Assembly: GCF_002940945.1 (NCBI RefSeq)
Contig: NZ_PNFV01000015.1
Span: forward strand, 1 to 24,164
From: Limosilactobacillus pontis
GTDB taxonomy: Bacteria > Bacillota > Bacilli > Lactobacillales > Lactobacillaceae
Direction: 5' to 3'
DNA: 24,164 nt
Below the pieces are notes generated by a model that worked only from the letters and a program-made list of their open reading frames with translations, was not told the DNA's origin and did no database searches. The position numbers and the translations under genes are program-made. This document shows, piece after piece, positions 8,157-17,289 of the stretch (its first letter is position 1; each line of letters begins with the position of its first letter).

Positions 8157-8166
8157 CCCAAACACC

Positions 8167-9204
8167 TCACTTAATAACAATTTTTCCTTCATCAGCCGGC
8201 CGTTGTTGTAAGTACCCGATCCGATAGCTGGCCTGATCAGCAGCCTGTAGCCGTTGCTGAACAAGGTTGACCTTGTCCGAGGCCACCACCAAGACGAGAC
8301 CAATTCCCATGTTGAAGGTCTGGTAGCAGTCCGCCAAGTCGAGTTGGCCAAGATCTTTCAGATAATCAAAGATCGGTAGGGTTGGCCAAGTCTGACGGTT
8401 GATCACCGCCTGCAGCCGATCGCCAAACATCCGTGGTACATTCTCAACCAAACCACCACCCGTGATATGACCGATTCCGTGAATGAGGCCGGACCGCACC
8501 AGGGGAAGGACCGGATGAATATAGATCCGGGTTGGCGTCAGCAGAGTCTCCCCCACCGTCTGGCCTTTCAACGCTGCAGGCTTATCCGTTAGCTGAACAT
8601 CGTGGTCTTTAAAGAGAATCTGACGAACCAGTGAGAAGCCATTGGAATGGAGACCGCTAGACGGCAACCCGATCAGGACATCGCCATCCTGGGGCAAATT
8701 GGCTGTCAGCAGCTGGTCTTTCTCAGCAACCCCGGTGACAGTACCGGCTAGGTCATATTCGTCGCGATCATACATATCCGGCATCTCAGCAGTTTCCCCA
8801 CCGATCAAGGCTATACCAGCATCTCGGCAACCAGTCGCGACCCCTTGGACGATTGCGGCCATCTTAGCCGGATCGTTGTGACCGGTGGCAATATAGTCCA
8901 GGAAGAATAGCGGCTCGGCCCCCTGGGCAAGGACATCGTTGACACACATTGCCACAACATCAATCCCGATCGTGTCGTGCTTACCTAGTCGTTGGGCGAT
9001 CAGAAGCTTGGTCCCCACCCCATCGGTACCGGAAACCAACACTGGATGTTTCACGTGTAACATCCCTAGGTCAAACATTCCACCGAAACTGCCGATCCCG
9101 GCCATTACACCAGGACGGTCGGTAGACCTGACAGCGTCTTTAATGCGGTGAACCAGTGTGTAGCCCGCGTTGACGTTAACCCCAGCTTCTTGGTATCGGT
9201 TCAT
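8167..9204 (-). CDS. purM: Phosphoribosylformylglycinamidine cyclo-ligase (AIR synthetase)
   Basis: Fifth step: FGAM + ATP to AIR. 345 aa, standard length for the PurM/HypE/ThiL-like ATPase superfamily. Seen: SGTDGVGTKLLIA, GIDVVAMCVNDVLAQGAEPLFFLDY, IGGETAEMPDMY and ITGGGLVENVPRMF. The frame extends 12 codons further upstream, but MNRYQEAGV at 9204 has a near-perfect AAAGGAGG 8 nt upstream. The start is 1 nt after the purF stop, so the ribosome site lies in the purF 3' end. Confidence 0.98.
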   Translation of the reverse strand: MNRYQEAGVNVNAGYTLVHRIKDAVRSTDRPGVMAGIGSFGGMFDLGMLHVKHPVLVSGTDGVGTKLLIAQRLGKHDTIGIDVVAMCVNDVLAQGAEPLFFLDYIATGHNDPAKMAAIVQGVATGCRDAGIALIGGETAEMPDMYDRDEYDLAGTVTGVAEKDQLLTANLPQDGDVLIGLPSSGLHSNGFSLVRQILFKDHDVQLTDKPAALKGQTVGETLLTPTRIYIHPVLPLVRSGLIHGIGHITGGGLVENVPRMFGDRLQAVINRQTWPTLPIFDYLKDLGQLDLADCYQTFNMGIGLVLVVASDKVNLVQQRLQAADQASYRIGYLQQRPADEGKIVIK

Positions 9205-9205
9205 C

Positions 9206-10663
9206 TTATTTCCTCCTTTGTGTACGGCGTTCCTGCTCATTCAATGACTTAAGATAGCCTTCCTCGTAGTCGTAGAGCGGAGTCGGGTATTCTCCGGTGA
9301 AATAAGCCACCGTCAGGCCTCCATTAGGCGCATTCCCGGCATCGGGGACGCTGATTGCTTTGATCAAACTGTCAACACTCAAAAAGTGCAGGGAATCAGC
9401 ACCGATCTGCTGGCGCATCTCCTCAACCGAGTAGTGAGCCGCCATCAGCTCGGACCGGGTTGAAATATCGATCCCGTAGAAGCATGGGAAGCAAAATGGC
9501 GGGGATGAGATTAGGAGGTGAACCTCCTTGGCCCCGGCATCACGAAGCATCTTAACAATCTGCCTGGATGTCGTGCCCCGGACGATCGAATCATCCACCA
9601 CAGCTACCCGTTTGCCATTGACCACCCCACGAACAGCAGAGAGCTTCATGTGAACCCCCTGCTCACGAAGAGCCTGAGTCGGCTGAATGAAGGTCCGGGC
9701 AACGTATTGGCTCTTGATCAGCCCCATTTCATAGGGAAGGCCAGCTGCCTCAGCATAACCACTGGCTGCAGAGAGGGATGAGTTCGGTACCCCAATCACC
9801 ATGTCAACGTCGATCAGGTGCTCCCGGGCAAGCAAACGCCCCATTTGCTTACGAGCGTTGTGAACGGTTACCCCATGGATAATCGAATCCGGCCGGGCAA
9901 AATAGATGTACTCCATTGAGCAGATGGCCAGTTGAGTCTGGGTGGTGTAATGATCAATATGAAGGCCATCGCGATCAATCACGATCAGTTCCCCTGGCTG
10001 AACATCACGGATAAAGCGGGCGTTGACAATGTCGAGAGCGCAGGTCTCACTGGCTACCACATAAGCACCGCTGGCCAGCTGGCCGATGCAAAGCGGACGA
10101 ATGCCGTTCGGGTCAAGGGCCGCCACCAGCCGATCCTTCTGCAAGAGAAGAAAGGCAAAGCCACCATGAACCTGATTAAGACTTCTCTTAAGGGCGGGGA
10201 TGAATCCCTCTCGGATATACTTACGGATCAGGTGAATCAGAATCTCCGTATCCGAATCAGATTGAAATACCGCCCCATCATCCTCAAGCTGTCGACGAAG
10301 GGTCACCGCGTTAGTTAGGTTGCCATTGTGAGCCAGAGCAACGTCACCATCGTGGAAACGGAAAAGGAATGGCTGGACATTGGCGATTGAATTATGGCCA
10401 CTGGTGCCGTAACGCACATGGCCGATCGCGGCATCGCCAGTCAGCCGCTTAAGCTCGGCCGGATTAGCAAACACCTGGGCAAGCAGTCCCCGGTCACGAT
10501 GCTGGTAGAGATCGGTCCCGTCAGTAGACACAATACCGGCGCCCTCCTGTCCACGGTGCTGGAGAGTGTGAAGACCGTAGTAGGTTAGCTGAGCAGCGTT
10601 GGGCACACCAAAGATACCAAAAACACCGCACTCCTCGTTTAGTCCTTTGATTTCATTTGGCAC
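9206..10663 (-). CDS. purF: Amidophosphoribosyltransferase
   Basis: First committed step: PRPP + glutamine to phosphoribosylamine. 485 aa. An 11-residue propeptide (ending NEE) precedes the predicted mature N-terminal nucleophile Cys12 (CGVFGIFG); the glutaminase domain runs to about 240. The PRPP loop [12 protein letters not shown] is at 355-366. Of the four cysteines that bind the 4Fe-4S cluster in B. subtilis PurF, C248 and C394 are present, but the C-terminal CxxC is replaced by T451 and Y454 ([10 protein letters not shown]), so a cluster is unlikely. The start codon is GTG with GGAGG 7 nt upstream. The gene overlaps purL by 25 nt. Confidence 0.98.
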   Translation of the reverse strand: MPNEIKGLNEECGVFGIFGVPNAAQLTYYGLHTLQHRGQEGAGIVSTDGTDLYQHRDRGLLAQVFANPAELKRLTGDAAIGHVRYGTSGHNSIANVQPFLFRFHDGDVALAHNGNLTNAVTLRRQLEDDGAVFQSDSDTEILIHLIRKYIREGFIPALKRSLNQVHGGFAFLLLQKDRLVAALDPNGIRPLCIGQLASGAYVVASETCALDIVNARFIRDVQPGELIVIDRDGLHIDHYTTQTQLAICSMEYIYFARPDSIIHGVTVHNARKQMGRLLAREHLIDVDMVIGVPNSSLSAASGYAEAAGLPYEMGLIKSQYVARTFIQPTQALREQGVHMKLSAVRGVVNGKRVAVVDDSIVRGTTSRQIVKMLRDAGAKEVHLLISSPPFCFPCFYGIDISTRSELMAAHYSVEEMRQQIGADSLHFLSVDSLIKAISVPDAGNAPNGGLTVAYFTGEYPTPLYDYEEGYLKSLNEQERRTQRRK

Positions 10664-12867
10664 GGAATTGCCTCCTCCCAGATTTGCTGCAGTTCATCAA
10701 CATTTTGGTTCAGCTCGCTGTCGGCCAGGTGCACTTCCAGCCAGTGGGTGTTGGTAACCTCTCCTACCAGTTGGGCAGCACCACCGAGGTCCTGTTCAAA
10801 GGCTGCCGCATGTTCTGGCTGAACGGTTACCACAAAGCGTCCCGGGGTCTCGCTAAACAGCTGGGCACCCGTCAGATCACGGAGGTTGAGGCTCAATCCC
10901 CGGTCAGTCTTGAAGACGGTTTCGGCCAGGGCCACCCCGAGGCCGCCCTCGCTGAGATCATGGCAGCTGGCCACGTGACCATTCTCCATCGTGTAGAGGA
11001 GACGTTTCATAATTTTGTGAACGCGGTTAAGGTCAAAGGGCTGGACCACCCCGCTAATTTTCCCGGTCAGCATCTTCTGCAACTCGGACCCGGCATAGTC
11101 ATCGCGGGTTTGCCCGACCAGGTAAACCCGGTCGCCAGCGTGCTGGGCGCGGCTCGGTACCACCCGGTCGATATTCTTGATCAGGCCGACCATCCCCACC
11201 ATTGGTGTTGGGTGAATGGCTTGACCATTATTCTCGTTATATAGAGAAACGTTTCCAGAGATCACCGGTGTATCAAAGATCCGGCAGGCGGTAGCCATTC
11301 CCTTGACAGAATGGTGGAGCTCCCAGAAGATCTCAGGGTCATTGGGGTCACCGTAGTTCAGACAGTCAGTAATCGCCAGTGGTTCGGCTCCTGCAGAAAT
11401 AATGTTGGCTGCAGCCTCGACCAGAGCCATCTGACCGCCAACCTCGGGGCTGAGGTAAACAAAACGCCCGTTGCCGTCAGTGGTCATTGCTAGGGCCTTA
11501 CGAGTACCACGAACACGGAGAACACCTGCGTCACTACCAGGACCGACTACTGTTGAGGTCCGCACCTGGGAATCATACTGCTGATAAAAGCTGCTCTTAT
11601 CAGCAATCGTTGACTGGGCCAAGAGGCGGCGAAGCGTCACGGCCGGATCAGTAATTTGGGGATGCCATACCGGCTGTTGCTCAGCGGCACTGATTCGAAC
11701 TGGCTTACGTTCTTCGCTAGCCTCCTCCAGGACATCATCGGTCAGGCTGGATACGGGGATGTCACAGACAACCTGACCGTCGTGATGAAGGACGTATTGG
11801 TGACCAGCTGTGATCCGACCGATTGTGACAGCATCAAGATCATAAAAGTCAAAGATCTTCTTGACGTCTTCCTCGTGTCCCTTATTAACACAGAGAAGCA
11901 TTCGTTCCTGGGACTCGCTGAGCATAATCTCATAAGCCGACATTCCAGTCTCACGCTGGGGTACCAGGTCGAGGTCGAGGTCCATTCCGCTTTTCCCTTC
12001 CGCTGCCATTTCAGCGCTGGAAGAGACAATCCCAGCAGCCCCCATATCCTGGATACCAACCAGCCAGTCAGGGTGTTCGGTAATCAGTTCCAGACAGGCC
12101 TCCAGTAATAGCTTTTCCATGAAGGGATTGCCAACTTGGACGGCAGACCGCTGGGTAGCGTGTTCGTCGCTGAAGTCGGCCGAGGCGAAGGTCGCCCCGT
12201 GGATGCCGTCACGTCCAGTCTTCGCACCGACATACATCACCGCGTTGCCGACCCCGGCAGCCTTCCCCTTCTGAATATCTTTCTGGTCCATCAAGCCGAC
12301 GCTCATGGCGTTGCAGAGGACGTTGCCTTGATAGCAGGAGTCAAAAGTAGTCTCGCCAGCAATCGTGGGGATTCCCATGCAGTTGCCGTAGTCCCCAATC
12401 CCACGGACTGTCCCATCAACCTTCATCCGCGTAGTCGGGTTATCAAGTTCGCCAAAATGGAGAGAGTCCAGTGATGCTACCGGGCGAGCTCCCATGCTGA
12501 AGATGTCACGAAGGATGCCCCCGACCCCGGTTGCAGCTCCCTGATAAGGTTCAACCGTAGTTGGATGGTTGTGGCTCTCAGCCTTGAAAACGACCGCCTG
12601 GCCATCATCAATATCAACAACCCCAGCCCCCTCACCCGGGCCCTGGATGACCCGGTCACTCTTATTGGGAAAAAGGCGGAGGACTGGCTTAGACTTCTTA
12701 TATGAGCAGTGTTCACTCCACATTGCGGCGAAGAGGCCGGTCTCGGTGTAGTTCGGTAGCCGCCCCAATAACCGTTCACTAATGTAGTTGTACTCGTCCT
12801 CACTCAGGCTCCAATCCAGGTACGGCTTCTGTTCCTTGATCTCTTCAGGTGTCATTGCCTGTTTCAT
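10639..12867 (-). CDS. purL: FGAM synthetase, large subunit (small PurL type)
   Basis: Fourth step: FGAR + glutamine + ATP to FGAM, in complex with PurQ (glutaminase) and PurS. 742 aa, the length of the Bacillus-type small PurL rather than the 1300-aa fused form. Seen: [31 protein letters not shown], then [30 protein letters not shown], and the second PurM-like half with [12 protein letters not shown] and [15 protein letters not shown]. The ATG has GGGGAG 8 nt upstream. It starts 4 nt after purQ ends and overlaps purF by 25 nt. Confidence 0.98.
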   Translation of the reverse strand: MKQAMTPEEIKEQKPYLDWSLSEDEYNYISERLLGRLPNYTETGLFAAMWSEHCSYKKSKPVLRLFPNKSDRVIQGPGEGAGVVDIDDGQAVVFKAESHNHPTTVEPYQGAATGVGGILRDIFSMGARPVASLDSLHFGELDNPTTRMKVDGTVRGIGDYGNCMGIPTIAGETTFDSCYQGNVLCNAMSVGLMDQKDIQKGKAAGVGNAVMYVGAKTGRDGIHGATFASADFSDEHATQRSAVQVGNPFMEKLLLEACLELITEHPDWLVGIQDMGAAGIVSSSAEMAAEGKSGMDLDLDLVPQRETGMSAYEIMLSESQERMLLCVNKGHEEDVKKIFDFYDLDAVTIGRITAGHQYVLHHDGQVVCDIPVSSLTDDVLEEASEERKPVRISAAEQQPVWHPQITDPAVTLRRLLAQSTIADKSSFYQQYDSQVRTSTVVGPGSDAGVLRVRGTRKALAMTTDGNGRFVYLSPEVGGQMALVEAAANIISAGAEPLAITDCLNYGDPNDPEIFWELHHSVKGMATACRIFDTPVISGNVSLYNENNGQAIHPTPMVGMVGLIKNIDRVVPSRAQHAGDRVYLVGQTRDDYAGSELQKMLTGKISGVVQPFDLNRVHKIMKRLLYTMENGHVASCHDLSEGGLGVALAETVFKTDRGLSLNLRDLTGAQLFSETPGRFVVTVQPEHAAAFEQDLGGAAQLVGEVTNTHWLEVHLADSELNQNVDELQQIWEEAIPCQMKSKD

Positions 12868-12871
12868 CGCT

Positions 12872-13552
12872 TTACTCCCCCACTTTCACACTGCCGTTTG
12901 CCAGCAGGGACTTGAATAGTCGTAAACCATCCGTGCTACCCAAAATAGTTTCTACCGCCCGTTCCGGGTGCGGCATCATTCCTAAAACGTTGCCACGTTT
13001 ATTAGTAATTCCGGCAATATTTTGCAAGCTACCATTTGGATTCTCCTCTGCATAGCGGAAAACAACCTGGTGATTATCTTCCAGGCAATCCAAGGTTTCT
13101 TGATCGGCGTAAAAGCTACCATCGGCATGAGCAATCGGTAGGTTAATTCGTTCATGCTCCCGGTACTGGCTCGTAAACAGGGTCTGGTTGTTAACGACCT
13201 CGAGCGGAACGGTCTTGCAGGTAAAGCGTTGACTATCGTTGCGTTTCAACGCCCCCGGCAACAGCCCGGCTTCTGTCAGAATCTGAAAACCGTTGCAGGT
13301 GCCAAAGACTGGTTTACCTTCTTCCGCCATCTTGATAATTGCCGGCATAATATTGGTGAAGCGGGCAATCGCCCCGGCCCGCAGGTAGTCGCCATAAGAA
13401 AAGCCCCCTGGCAGCATTACCGCGTCAAACCCGGCCAGGCTGTGCTCATGATGGGAGACGTAGGCGACGTTTGCACCACAGACCGTGCCCAGGGCCTCGT
13501 ACAGGTCGACATCACAGTTGGAACCCGGAAAAACAATTACGGCAATTCTCAT
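12872..13552 (-). CDS. purQ: FGAM synthetase, glutaminase subunit
   Basis: Class I glutamine amidotransferase that supplies ammonia to PurL. 226 aa. The nucleophile Cys86 lies in [10 protein letters not shown], with His195 and Glu197 in [10 protein letters not shown] completing the triad; [16 protein letters not shown] forms the oxyanion strand. The ATG overlaps the purS stop (ATGA, 4-nt overlap) with GGAGGAAG upstream, so synthesis with PurS is coupled, in keeping with a stoichiometric complex. Confidence 0.98.
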   Translation of the reverse strand: MRIAVIVFPGSNCDVDLYEALGTVCGANVAYVSHHEHSLAGFDAVMLPGGFSYGDYLRAGAIARFTNIMPAIIKMAEEGKPVFGTCNGFQILTEAGLLPGALKRNDSQRFTCKTVPLEVVNNQTLFTSQYREHERINLPIAHADGSFYADQETLDCLEDNHQVVFRYAEENPNGSLQNIAGITNKRGNVLGMMPHPERAVETILGSTDGLRLFKSLLANGSVKVGE

Positions 13553-13800
13553 TTTGCTTCCTCCAGTACTTGGTAGTGGTAGGTTTCCATGTTGAAGTTG
13601 ACCAACAGCTGATCAGCAATTTTCTTAACCGTCTGGTCGACAGCATCCCCAGTTGCGTCAATGGTGACGTCGAAAAACTTACCAACTTTGATGTCAGTAA
13701 CCTCGTCATGGCCTAGCGTATGGATAGCGTCCTTGATCGCCTCACCTTGGGGATCAAACACTGATTGCTTATAGGTTACGAAAATCCGAACATTCGTCAT
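13549..13800 (-). CDS. purS: FGAM synthetase, PurS subunit
   Basis: Small structural subunit that bridges PurL and PurQ; 83 aa, typical. It begins [21 protein letters not shown] with the family signature DPQG-AI--A-HTLG, then VGKFFDV and a C-terminal strand. The ATG has GGAGGAGA 7-8 nt upstream. It starts 2 nt after purC and overlaps purQ by 4 nt. Confidence 0.97.
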   Translation of the reverse strand: MTNVRIFVTYKQSVFDPQGEAIKDAIHTLGHDEVTDIKVGKFFDVTIDATGDAVDQTVKKIADQLLVNFNMETYHYQVLEEAK

Positions 13801-13802
13801 AA

Positions 13803-14522
13803 TTAGTTCTCCTCCGCTAAAACGTTCTGCAGGCGGTTCAGTACTTCATCATAGGTTTGGGTCAGATCAGCGAGTTGGCGCCGGTAAACATCTTTATCCA
13901 AGTGCTGGTCCGTCTGGAGATCCCACAAGCGGCAGTTGTCCGGGGAGAATTCATCGGCCAAGACGATCTGACCATTACTCAACCGGCCAAATTCGAGCTT
14001 AAAGTCAACCAGTTGCATCCCGGACTTTTCAAAAAGCGGCTTGAGCAGACCGTTGACTTTCCGACAGTGACCCCACATTTCCTCTAAGTCAGCGTGACTA
14101 GCGATGTCGAGGGCAAGCGTAGCCGACTCGTTAATAAAAGGATCATCGAGTTGATCACTCTTGTAGAAGGTTTCCTCAACTGGTTCCGTCAAGACGGTCC
14201 CCTCGTCGAGTCCGTACCGGCTGGCAAAGTGACCAGCGACGACATTTCGAGTGACAAACTCTAGCGGAAACATCTGACACTTTTTGACCAAATCCTCAGT
14301 TGATGAAACTTGCTTGATGAAGTGGGTTGGAATTCCGTGGTCGATCAGGTAGTGGAAAACCAGGTCGGAGATTCCCTTAGCGGCGGCCCCCTTACCGGCG
14401 AAGCGGTCCTTCTTCTTACCGTTTAATGCGGTCGCCTGGTCCATATAGACCACCCGTAGCACCTCAGGGTCATCAGTCTGCCACATCTGCTTTGCTTTCC
14501 CGGTATACAGTAACTTTTCCAT
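13803..14522 (-). CDS. purC: Phosphoribosylaminoimidazole-succinocarboxamide synthase
   Basis: Joins aspartate to CAIR to make SAICAR. 239 aa, normal. Seen: LLYTGKAKQMW with the ATP-contacting GKAK, NGKKKDRFAGKG, LEFVTRNVVAGHFASRYG, and the signature VDFKLEFGRLSNGQIVLADEFSPDNCRLWD split over two strands. The ATG has AAAGGAGT about 11 nt upstream. It is the first gene of the nine-gene operon purC-S-Q-L-F-M-N-H-D, with a strong promoter and two PurR-like operator pairs before it. Confidence 0.98.
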   Translation of the reverse strand: MEKLLYTGKAKQMWQTDDPEVLRVVYMDQATALNGKKKDRFAGKGAAAKGISDLVFHYLIDHGIPTHFIKQVSSTEDLVKKCQMFPLEFVTRNVVAGHFASRYGLDEGTVLTEPVEETFYKSDQLDDPFINESATLALDIASHADLEEMWGHCRKVNGLLKPLFEKSGMQLVDFKLEFGRLSNGQIVLADEFSPDNCRLWDLQTDQHLDKDVYRRQLADLTQTYDEVLNRLQNVLAEEN

Positions 14523-14551
14523 CGCTTAATTGACTCCTTTTAGATAAAACA

Positions 14552-14585
14552 CGAACAAAAGCTAAAAATACATAGAAGTAATTCG
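14552..14585 (-). promoter_or_regulatory. PurR-like operator pair in the purC 5' leader
   Basis: Plus-strand CGAAC (14552-14556) and ATTCG (14581-14585) form an inverted pair with exactly 24 nt between. The left box context AAACACGAAC is identical to the one in the upstream pair. It lies downstream of the expected start site (about 14594), so a bound repressor would block early elongation or initiation. The assignment to PurR is inferred from box similarity to AWWWCCGAACWWT. Confidence 0.7.
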
Positions 14586-14600
14586 TTCTTTTATGTGGAA

Positions 14601-14629
14601 AGTATAACAAGTTACCAATCCTTTTTCAA
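14601..14629 (-). promoter_or_regulatory. purC operon promoter
   Basis: Minus-strand -35 TTGAAA (14624-14629), an exact 17-bp spacer and -10 TATACT (14601-14606). It gives a leader of about 70 nt and is flanked on both sides by PurR-like operators. Confidence 0.85.
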
Positions 14630-14637
14630 CATTTTTA

Positions 14638-14671
14638 AGAACAAAAGAAAAATGTTTTTAATGAATGTTCG
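14638..14671 (-). promoter_or_regulatory. PurR-like operator pair upstream of the purC promoter
   Basis: Plus-strand AGAAC (14638-14642) and GTTCG (14667-14671), inverted, with 24 nt between. The right box reads AAACACGAACATT on the minus strand, close to the PurBox consensus. It ends 8 nt from the -35. Confidence 0.7.
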
Positions 14672-14687
14672 TGTTTATCTACGGAGT

Positions 14688-14722
14688 AAAAAAGGCCAGC
14701 TAGCAAAATGTGCTAGCCAGCC
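14688..14722 (-). terminator. Intrinsic terminator of the DUF2975 cassette
   Basis: Minus-strand GGCTGGCTAGC pairs with GCTAGCTGGCC (11 bp with two G-U pairs, 14694-14722), followed by six T. It insulates the cassette from the purC promoter region. Confidence 0.88.
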
Positions 14723-14735
14723 GACTTAAATCAAT

Positions 14736-15113
14736 TTAATTACGCCAACAAAACAGGGAACAAATCACCACGATCGCTCCGAAAACCAGGAAGACAATAT
14801 CATCCCATTCGACCGGTCCTTTTCCCCATGGCAGGTCAAGTAGGATCAGGAACCAACCCAGGTAGAAATTCCCGTTCCGGTAGAAGTACCGGTTAAAGCT
14901 GAGTCGGGACCCCTGACCGCTGATCAACCAGTCTGTCGCATCAGTGTTCAGCAGGGCGTGACCTATAAAGACCAGACCAACGATAATAAACAGACCTAGG
15001 ATGACGTCGTTATAGGGATCGCGCCCCATCACGACCTCCGCAAGAGCAGTCACCATCATTACTAGACCTAAGTAAAGGTCAGTGTTTTTGTAGAAAGTTT
15101 TGTTTAGTTTCAT
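14736..15113 (-). CDS. Small membrane protein with internal duplication
   Basis: 125 aa; I do not recognise the family. About four hydrophobic segments (13-28, 36-54, 82-95, 105-122). The two halves align with an offset of 70 residues: NKTFYKNTDLYLG (4-16) matches NRYFYRNGNFYLG (74-86), and YNDVILGLFIIVGLVFI matches WDDIVFLVFGAIVVICS. A two-helix unit with a conserved N-x-x-F/Y-Y-K/R-N head thus occurs twice. The ATG has GGGAGGG about 7 nt upstream and starts 2 nt after the HTH gene, so the three cassette genes are co-transcribed. The function is unknown; the context suggests a membrane partner of the DUF2975 protein. Confidence 0.8.
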   Translation of the reverse strand: MKLNKTFYKNTDLYLGLVMMVTALAEVVMGRDPYNDVILGLFIIVGLVFIGHALLNTDATDWLISGQGSRLSFNRYFYRNGNFYLGWFLILLDLPWGKGPVEWDDIVFLVFGAIVVICSLFCWRN

Positions 15114-15115
15114 CG

Positions 15116-15319
15116 TTATCCCTCCCGATATTCTAGAATGTCGCCAGGCTGACAGTTCAGAACCCGACAGATCTTGTCCAGTGTCTCAAAGCGGATTCCC
15201 CGGGCCTTCCCCGTCTTCAAGATGGAGAGGTTGGCCGGGGTGATGCTGATTTGCTGGGCTAACTCCTTCGAGGTCATCTTGCGTTCACTCAATACTACAT
15301 CCAGGTTAACCCTGATCAC
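15116..15319 (-). CDS. Short Cro/C1-type (Xre) DNA-binding regulator
   Basis: 67 aa, almost all helix-turn-helix: LSERKMTSKELAQQISITPANLSILKTGKARGIRFETLDKICRVLNCQPGDILEY spans the five-helix Xre fold, with the recognition helix near ITPANLSILKTG. This compact type (I-V-N-L-D-V-L start, CQPGDILE end) is regularly found beside DUF2975 membrane genes. The best start is GTG at 15319, with GAGGAGGTGG about 6 nt upstream; that site overlaps the DUF2975 stop. An in-frame TTG at 15337 would cover the ribosome site and is less likely. It probably binds the palindromes in the cassette promoter (inference). Confidence 0.9.
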   Translation of the reverse strand: MIRVNLDVVLSERKMTSKELAQQISITPANLSILKTGKARGIRFETLDKICRVLNCQPGDILEYREG

Positions 15320-15333
15320 TCGTAACCACCTCC

Positions 15334-15843
15334 TCAAATGATCTCATCCGCGTCCTGTTGCAGGGCAATGCCTCGTCTGAAAATCAAGTAAATCAGGAAA
15401 ATCACCGTCACAAAACCCAGGCCGTTTGTGAAGTCATCCCCACTAAGGGTCAGCAAACTCAACTTGTCCTGGACATGGAGCAAGTGAAAGACCACCGTGT
15501 TGATGCTACCCAATACCAGAACCAGCAAAGAAGACCACAAAATTTGCCGGACCGCCCGCATGTTCTTGTCGACAAAATACTGGCCATCATTGATGTTAGA
15601 CAATAAGTTCCGCGTCCCCAAAAGGGTGATGACAGTCAAGACGGATTCAACTACCACGTCGAGAACCTGGATCGTCAGTCCAAGTCCACTACGATAGTCA
15701 AAGAACGCATGGCCAACGCCAGTAAACGGGGCGGCGAGCAGGAAAATCAGGCCCACAAAGGCGCCAAACGTGATAATTACAATGTTAATATCAACGACTA
15801 CCTGGATAATGGTCAAAAGAAACTTAATCAGCTGTTTTTTCAT
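15334..15843 (-). CDS. DUF2975-family membrane protein
   Basis: 169 aa with four transmembrane segments (about 7-37, 55-75, 100-122, 140-157). LLSNINDGQYFVDKNMRAVRQI matches the DUF2975 pattern (N-I--G--F---N---VR-I), and the C-terminus ends in the typical A-LQ-DADEII tail. The biochemical function of the family is unknown; in Firmicutes these genes are usually paired with a short Xre regulator, as here. The ATG has GGGGGT 7 nt upstream. It is the first gene of the three-gene cassette between purB and purC. Confidence 0.87.
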   Translation of the reverse strand: MKKQLIKFLLTIIQVVVDINIVIITFGAFVGLIFLLAAPFTGVGHAFFDYRSGLGLTIQVLDVVVESVLTVITLLGTRNLLSNINDGQYFVDKNMRAVRQILWSSLLVLVLGSINTVVFHLLHVQDKLSLLTLSGDDFTNGLGFVTVIFLIYLIFRRGIALQQDADEII

Positions 15844-15870
15844 TACTTTACCCCCTTACTACTCATAATT

Positions 15871-15898
15871 ATTATAACACGATAATTATTTATCGCAA
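15871..15898 (-). promoter_or_regulatory. Promoter of the DUF2975 cassette
   Basis: Minus-strand -10 TATAAT (15871-15876), a 16-bp spacer and -35 TTGCGA (15893-15898), 28 nt before the DUF2975 start. Confidence 0.75.
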
Positions 15899-15913
15899 AA
15901 CGATAATTTATCA
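15880..15913. promoter_or_regulatory. Two adjacent palindromic operators over the cassette promoter
   Basis: CGATAATTATTTATCG (15880-15895) has perfect arms CGATAA/TTATCG around 4 nt. CGATAATTTATCA (15901-15913) has near-perfect arms around 1 nt. They cover the spacer, the -35 and the upstream flank. They are the likely binding sites of the cassette's own Xre regulator (inference). Confidence 0.6.
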
Positions 15914-15916
15914 TTT

Positions 15917-15952
15917 AAAAAATAACGGGCAGTGGATACTGTCCGTTATTTT
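15917..15952 (-). terminator. Intrinsic terminator of purB
   Basis: Minus-strand AAAATAACGG pairs with CCGTTATTTT (15919-15952), with inner CAGT/ACTG pairing, followed by T6. It ends the purE-K-B region and separates it from the cassette. Confidence 0.9.
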
Positions 15953-15959
15953 CTAATCC

Positions 15960-17255
15960 TTATTCCAGCCCAACCCGCTTGAAGATGTCGTCGACGTGGC
16001 GGAGATGCCAGTGGTAGTCGAAGGCGTCATCGAGGTCTTGCTTGGTGAGCTGCTTTTGAATCGTCGAGTCCGCTTCCAGGAGTGGACGGAACGGGATCTG
16101 CTCGGCCCAGCACTTGGCGGTGTAGGGCTGGATCAAGTCGTAAGCAGCCTCCCGGGTCATCCCAGAGTTGACCAGCTTGAGTAGGACCCGGCCGGAGTAA
16201 ATCAGGCCCAGGGTCTTGTCCATGTTCTTCTTCATCGTCTCAGGGAAAACATCGAGGTTCTTGAGGATTCGACCAAAGCGCCGCAACATGTAGTCAATCA
16301 GGGAGGTGGCGTCTGGCAGGATCATCCGCTCGGCACTTGAATGGGAGATGTCCCGTTCATGCCATAGGGGCACGTCCTCGTAGGCTGGTACCATGAAGCC
16401 CCGCAGCATCCGAGCACAGCCGCAGATATTTTCCGAGCCGATCGGGTTTCGCTTATGCGGCATGGCTGATGACCCCTTCTGTCCCTTAGCAAAGTGTTCC
16501 TCGACCTCGTGAATCTCGGTCCGCTGGAGGGAACGAATCTCGGTTGCCATCTCCTCCATGCTGGTCCCAATTAGGGCAATCGTGGCGATGTACTCGGCAT
16601 GAAGGTCACGCGGCAAGACTTGGGTAGAGATCTCCTGGGCACGCAGGCCAAGGCGGTCGCAGACGTATTTTTCAACGAACGGGTCAATCTCGGCAAATGT
16701 TCCCACCGCCCCGGAGATCTTACCAGCCTCAACACCGCGGGCTGCGTGCTCGAACCGCTCCTTATTGCGCTTCATCTCGGAATACCAGCGGGCCGCCTTT
16801 AGACCAAAAGTGGTTGGTTCCGCATGGACACCGTGGGTCCGACCCATGCAGACAGTATACTTGTATTTCTCGGCCAATTCTTTCAACACGGCCATGAAAT
16901 TGTCGATATCCTGCCTGATGATATCGTTCGCCTTTTTCAAACGCAACCCCTGGGCGGTGTCAACCACGTCGGTACTGGTCATTCCGTAGTGAACCCACTT
17001 GCGTTCGGGGCCAAGGGACTTGGAGACGTCCCGGGTGAAGGCAATCACGTCGTGGTGAGTGACAGCTTCAATCTCGGCAATCCCTTCCACGCTGAACTTA
17101 GCATTCTGCTTGATTTTCTCCACATCAGCAGCTGGAATATGACCGAGCTTGCTCCAAGCCTCATCAGCAGCGATTTCGACCTCCAACCAGCACTGGTACT
17201 GGGTTTCCAAGCTCCAAATCTTCTTCATCTCTGGACTAGTATAGCGATCAATCAT
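15960..17255 (-). CDS. purB: Adenylosuccinate lyase
   Basis: Cleaves SAICAR to AICAR and adenylosuccinate to AMP; 431 aa, a homotetramer of the fumarase/aspartase superfamily. Signature [10 protein letters not shown] is at 262-271 with the catalytic serine loop. H68 (THHDV) and H141 ([14 protein letters not shown]) match the catalytic histidines of B. subtilis PurB. The ATG at 17255 has GAGAGG about 11 nt upstream, rather far. It lies 72 nt after purK, a gap that may hold its own promoter, and is followed by a strong terminator. Confidence 0.98.
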   Translation of the reverse strand: MIDRYTSPEMKKIWSLETQYQCWLEVEIAADEAWSKLGHIPAADVEKIKQNAKFSVEGIAEIEAVTHHDVIAFTRDVSKSLGPERKWVHYGMTSTDVVDTAQGLRLKKANDIIRQDIDNFMAVLKELAEKYKYTVCMGRTHGVHAEPTTFGLKAARWYSEMKRNKERFEHAARGVEAGKISGAVGTFAEIDPFVEKYVCDRLGLRAQEISTQVLPRDLHAEYIATIALIGTSMEEMATEIRSLQRTEIHEVEEHFAKGQKGSSAMPHKRNPIGSENICGCARMLRGFMVPAYEDVPLWHERDISHSSAERMILPDATSLIDYMLRRFGRILKNLDVFPETMKKNMDKTLGLIYSGRVLLKLVNSGMTREAAYDLIQPYTAKCWAEQIPFRPLLEADSTIQKQLTKQDLDDAFDYHWHLRHVDDIFKRVGLE

Positions 17256-17289
17256 CAGTTAAAAACCCTCTCTATTCTTATTCTCCATC

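Noticed and set aside
8157..8351. N-terminal extension of purN
   Set aside because: It lies in the purM 3' end in another frame; the conserved protein starts at 8156.
15320..15337. TTG start for the Xre regulator
   Set aside because: It would put the GAGGAGG ribosome site inside the gene; GTG at 15319 is correctly spaced.
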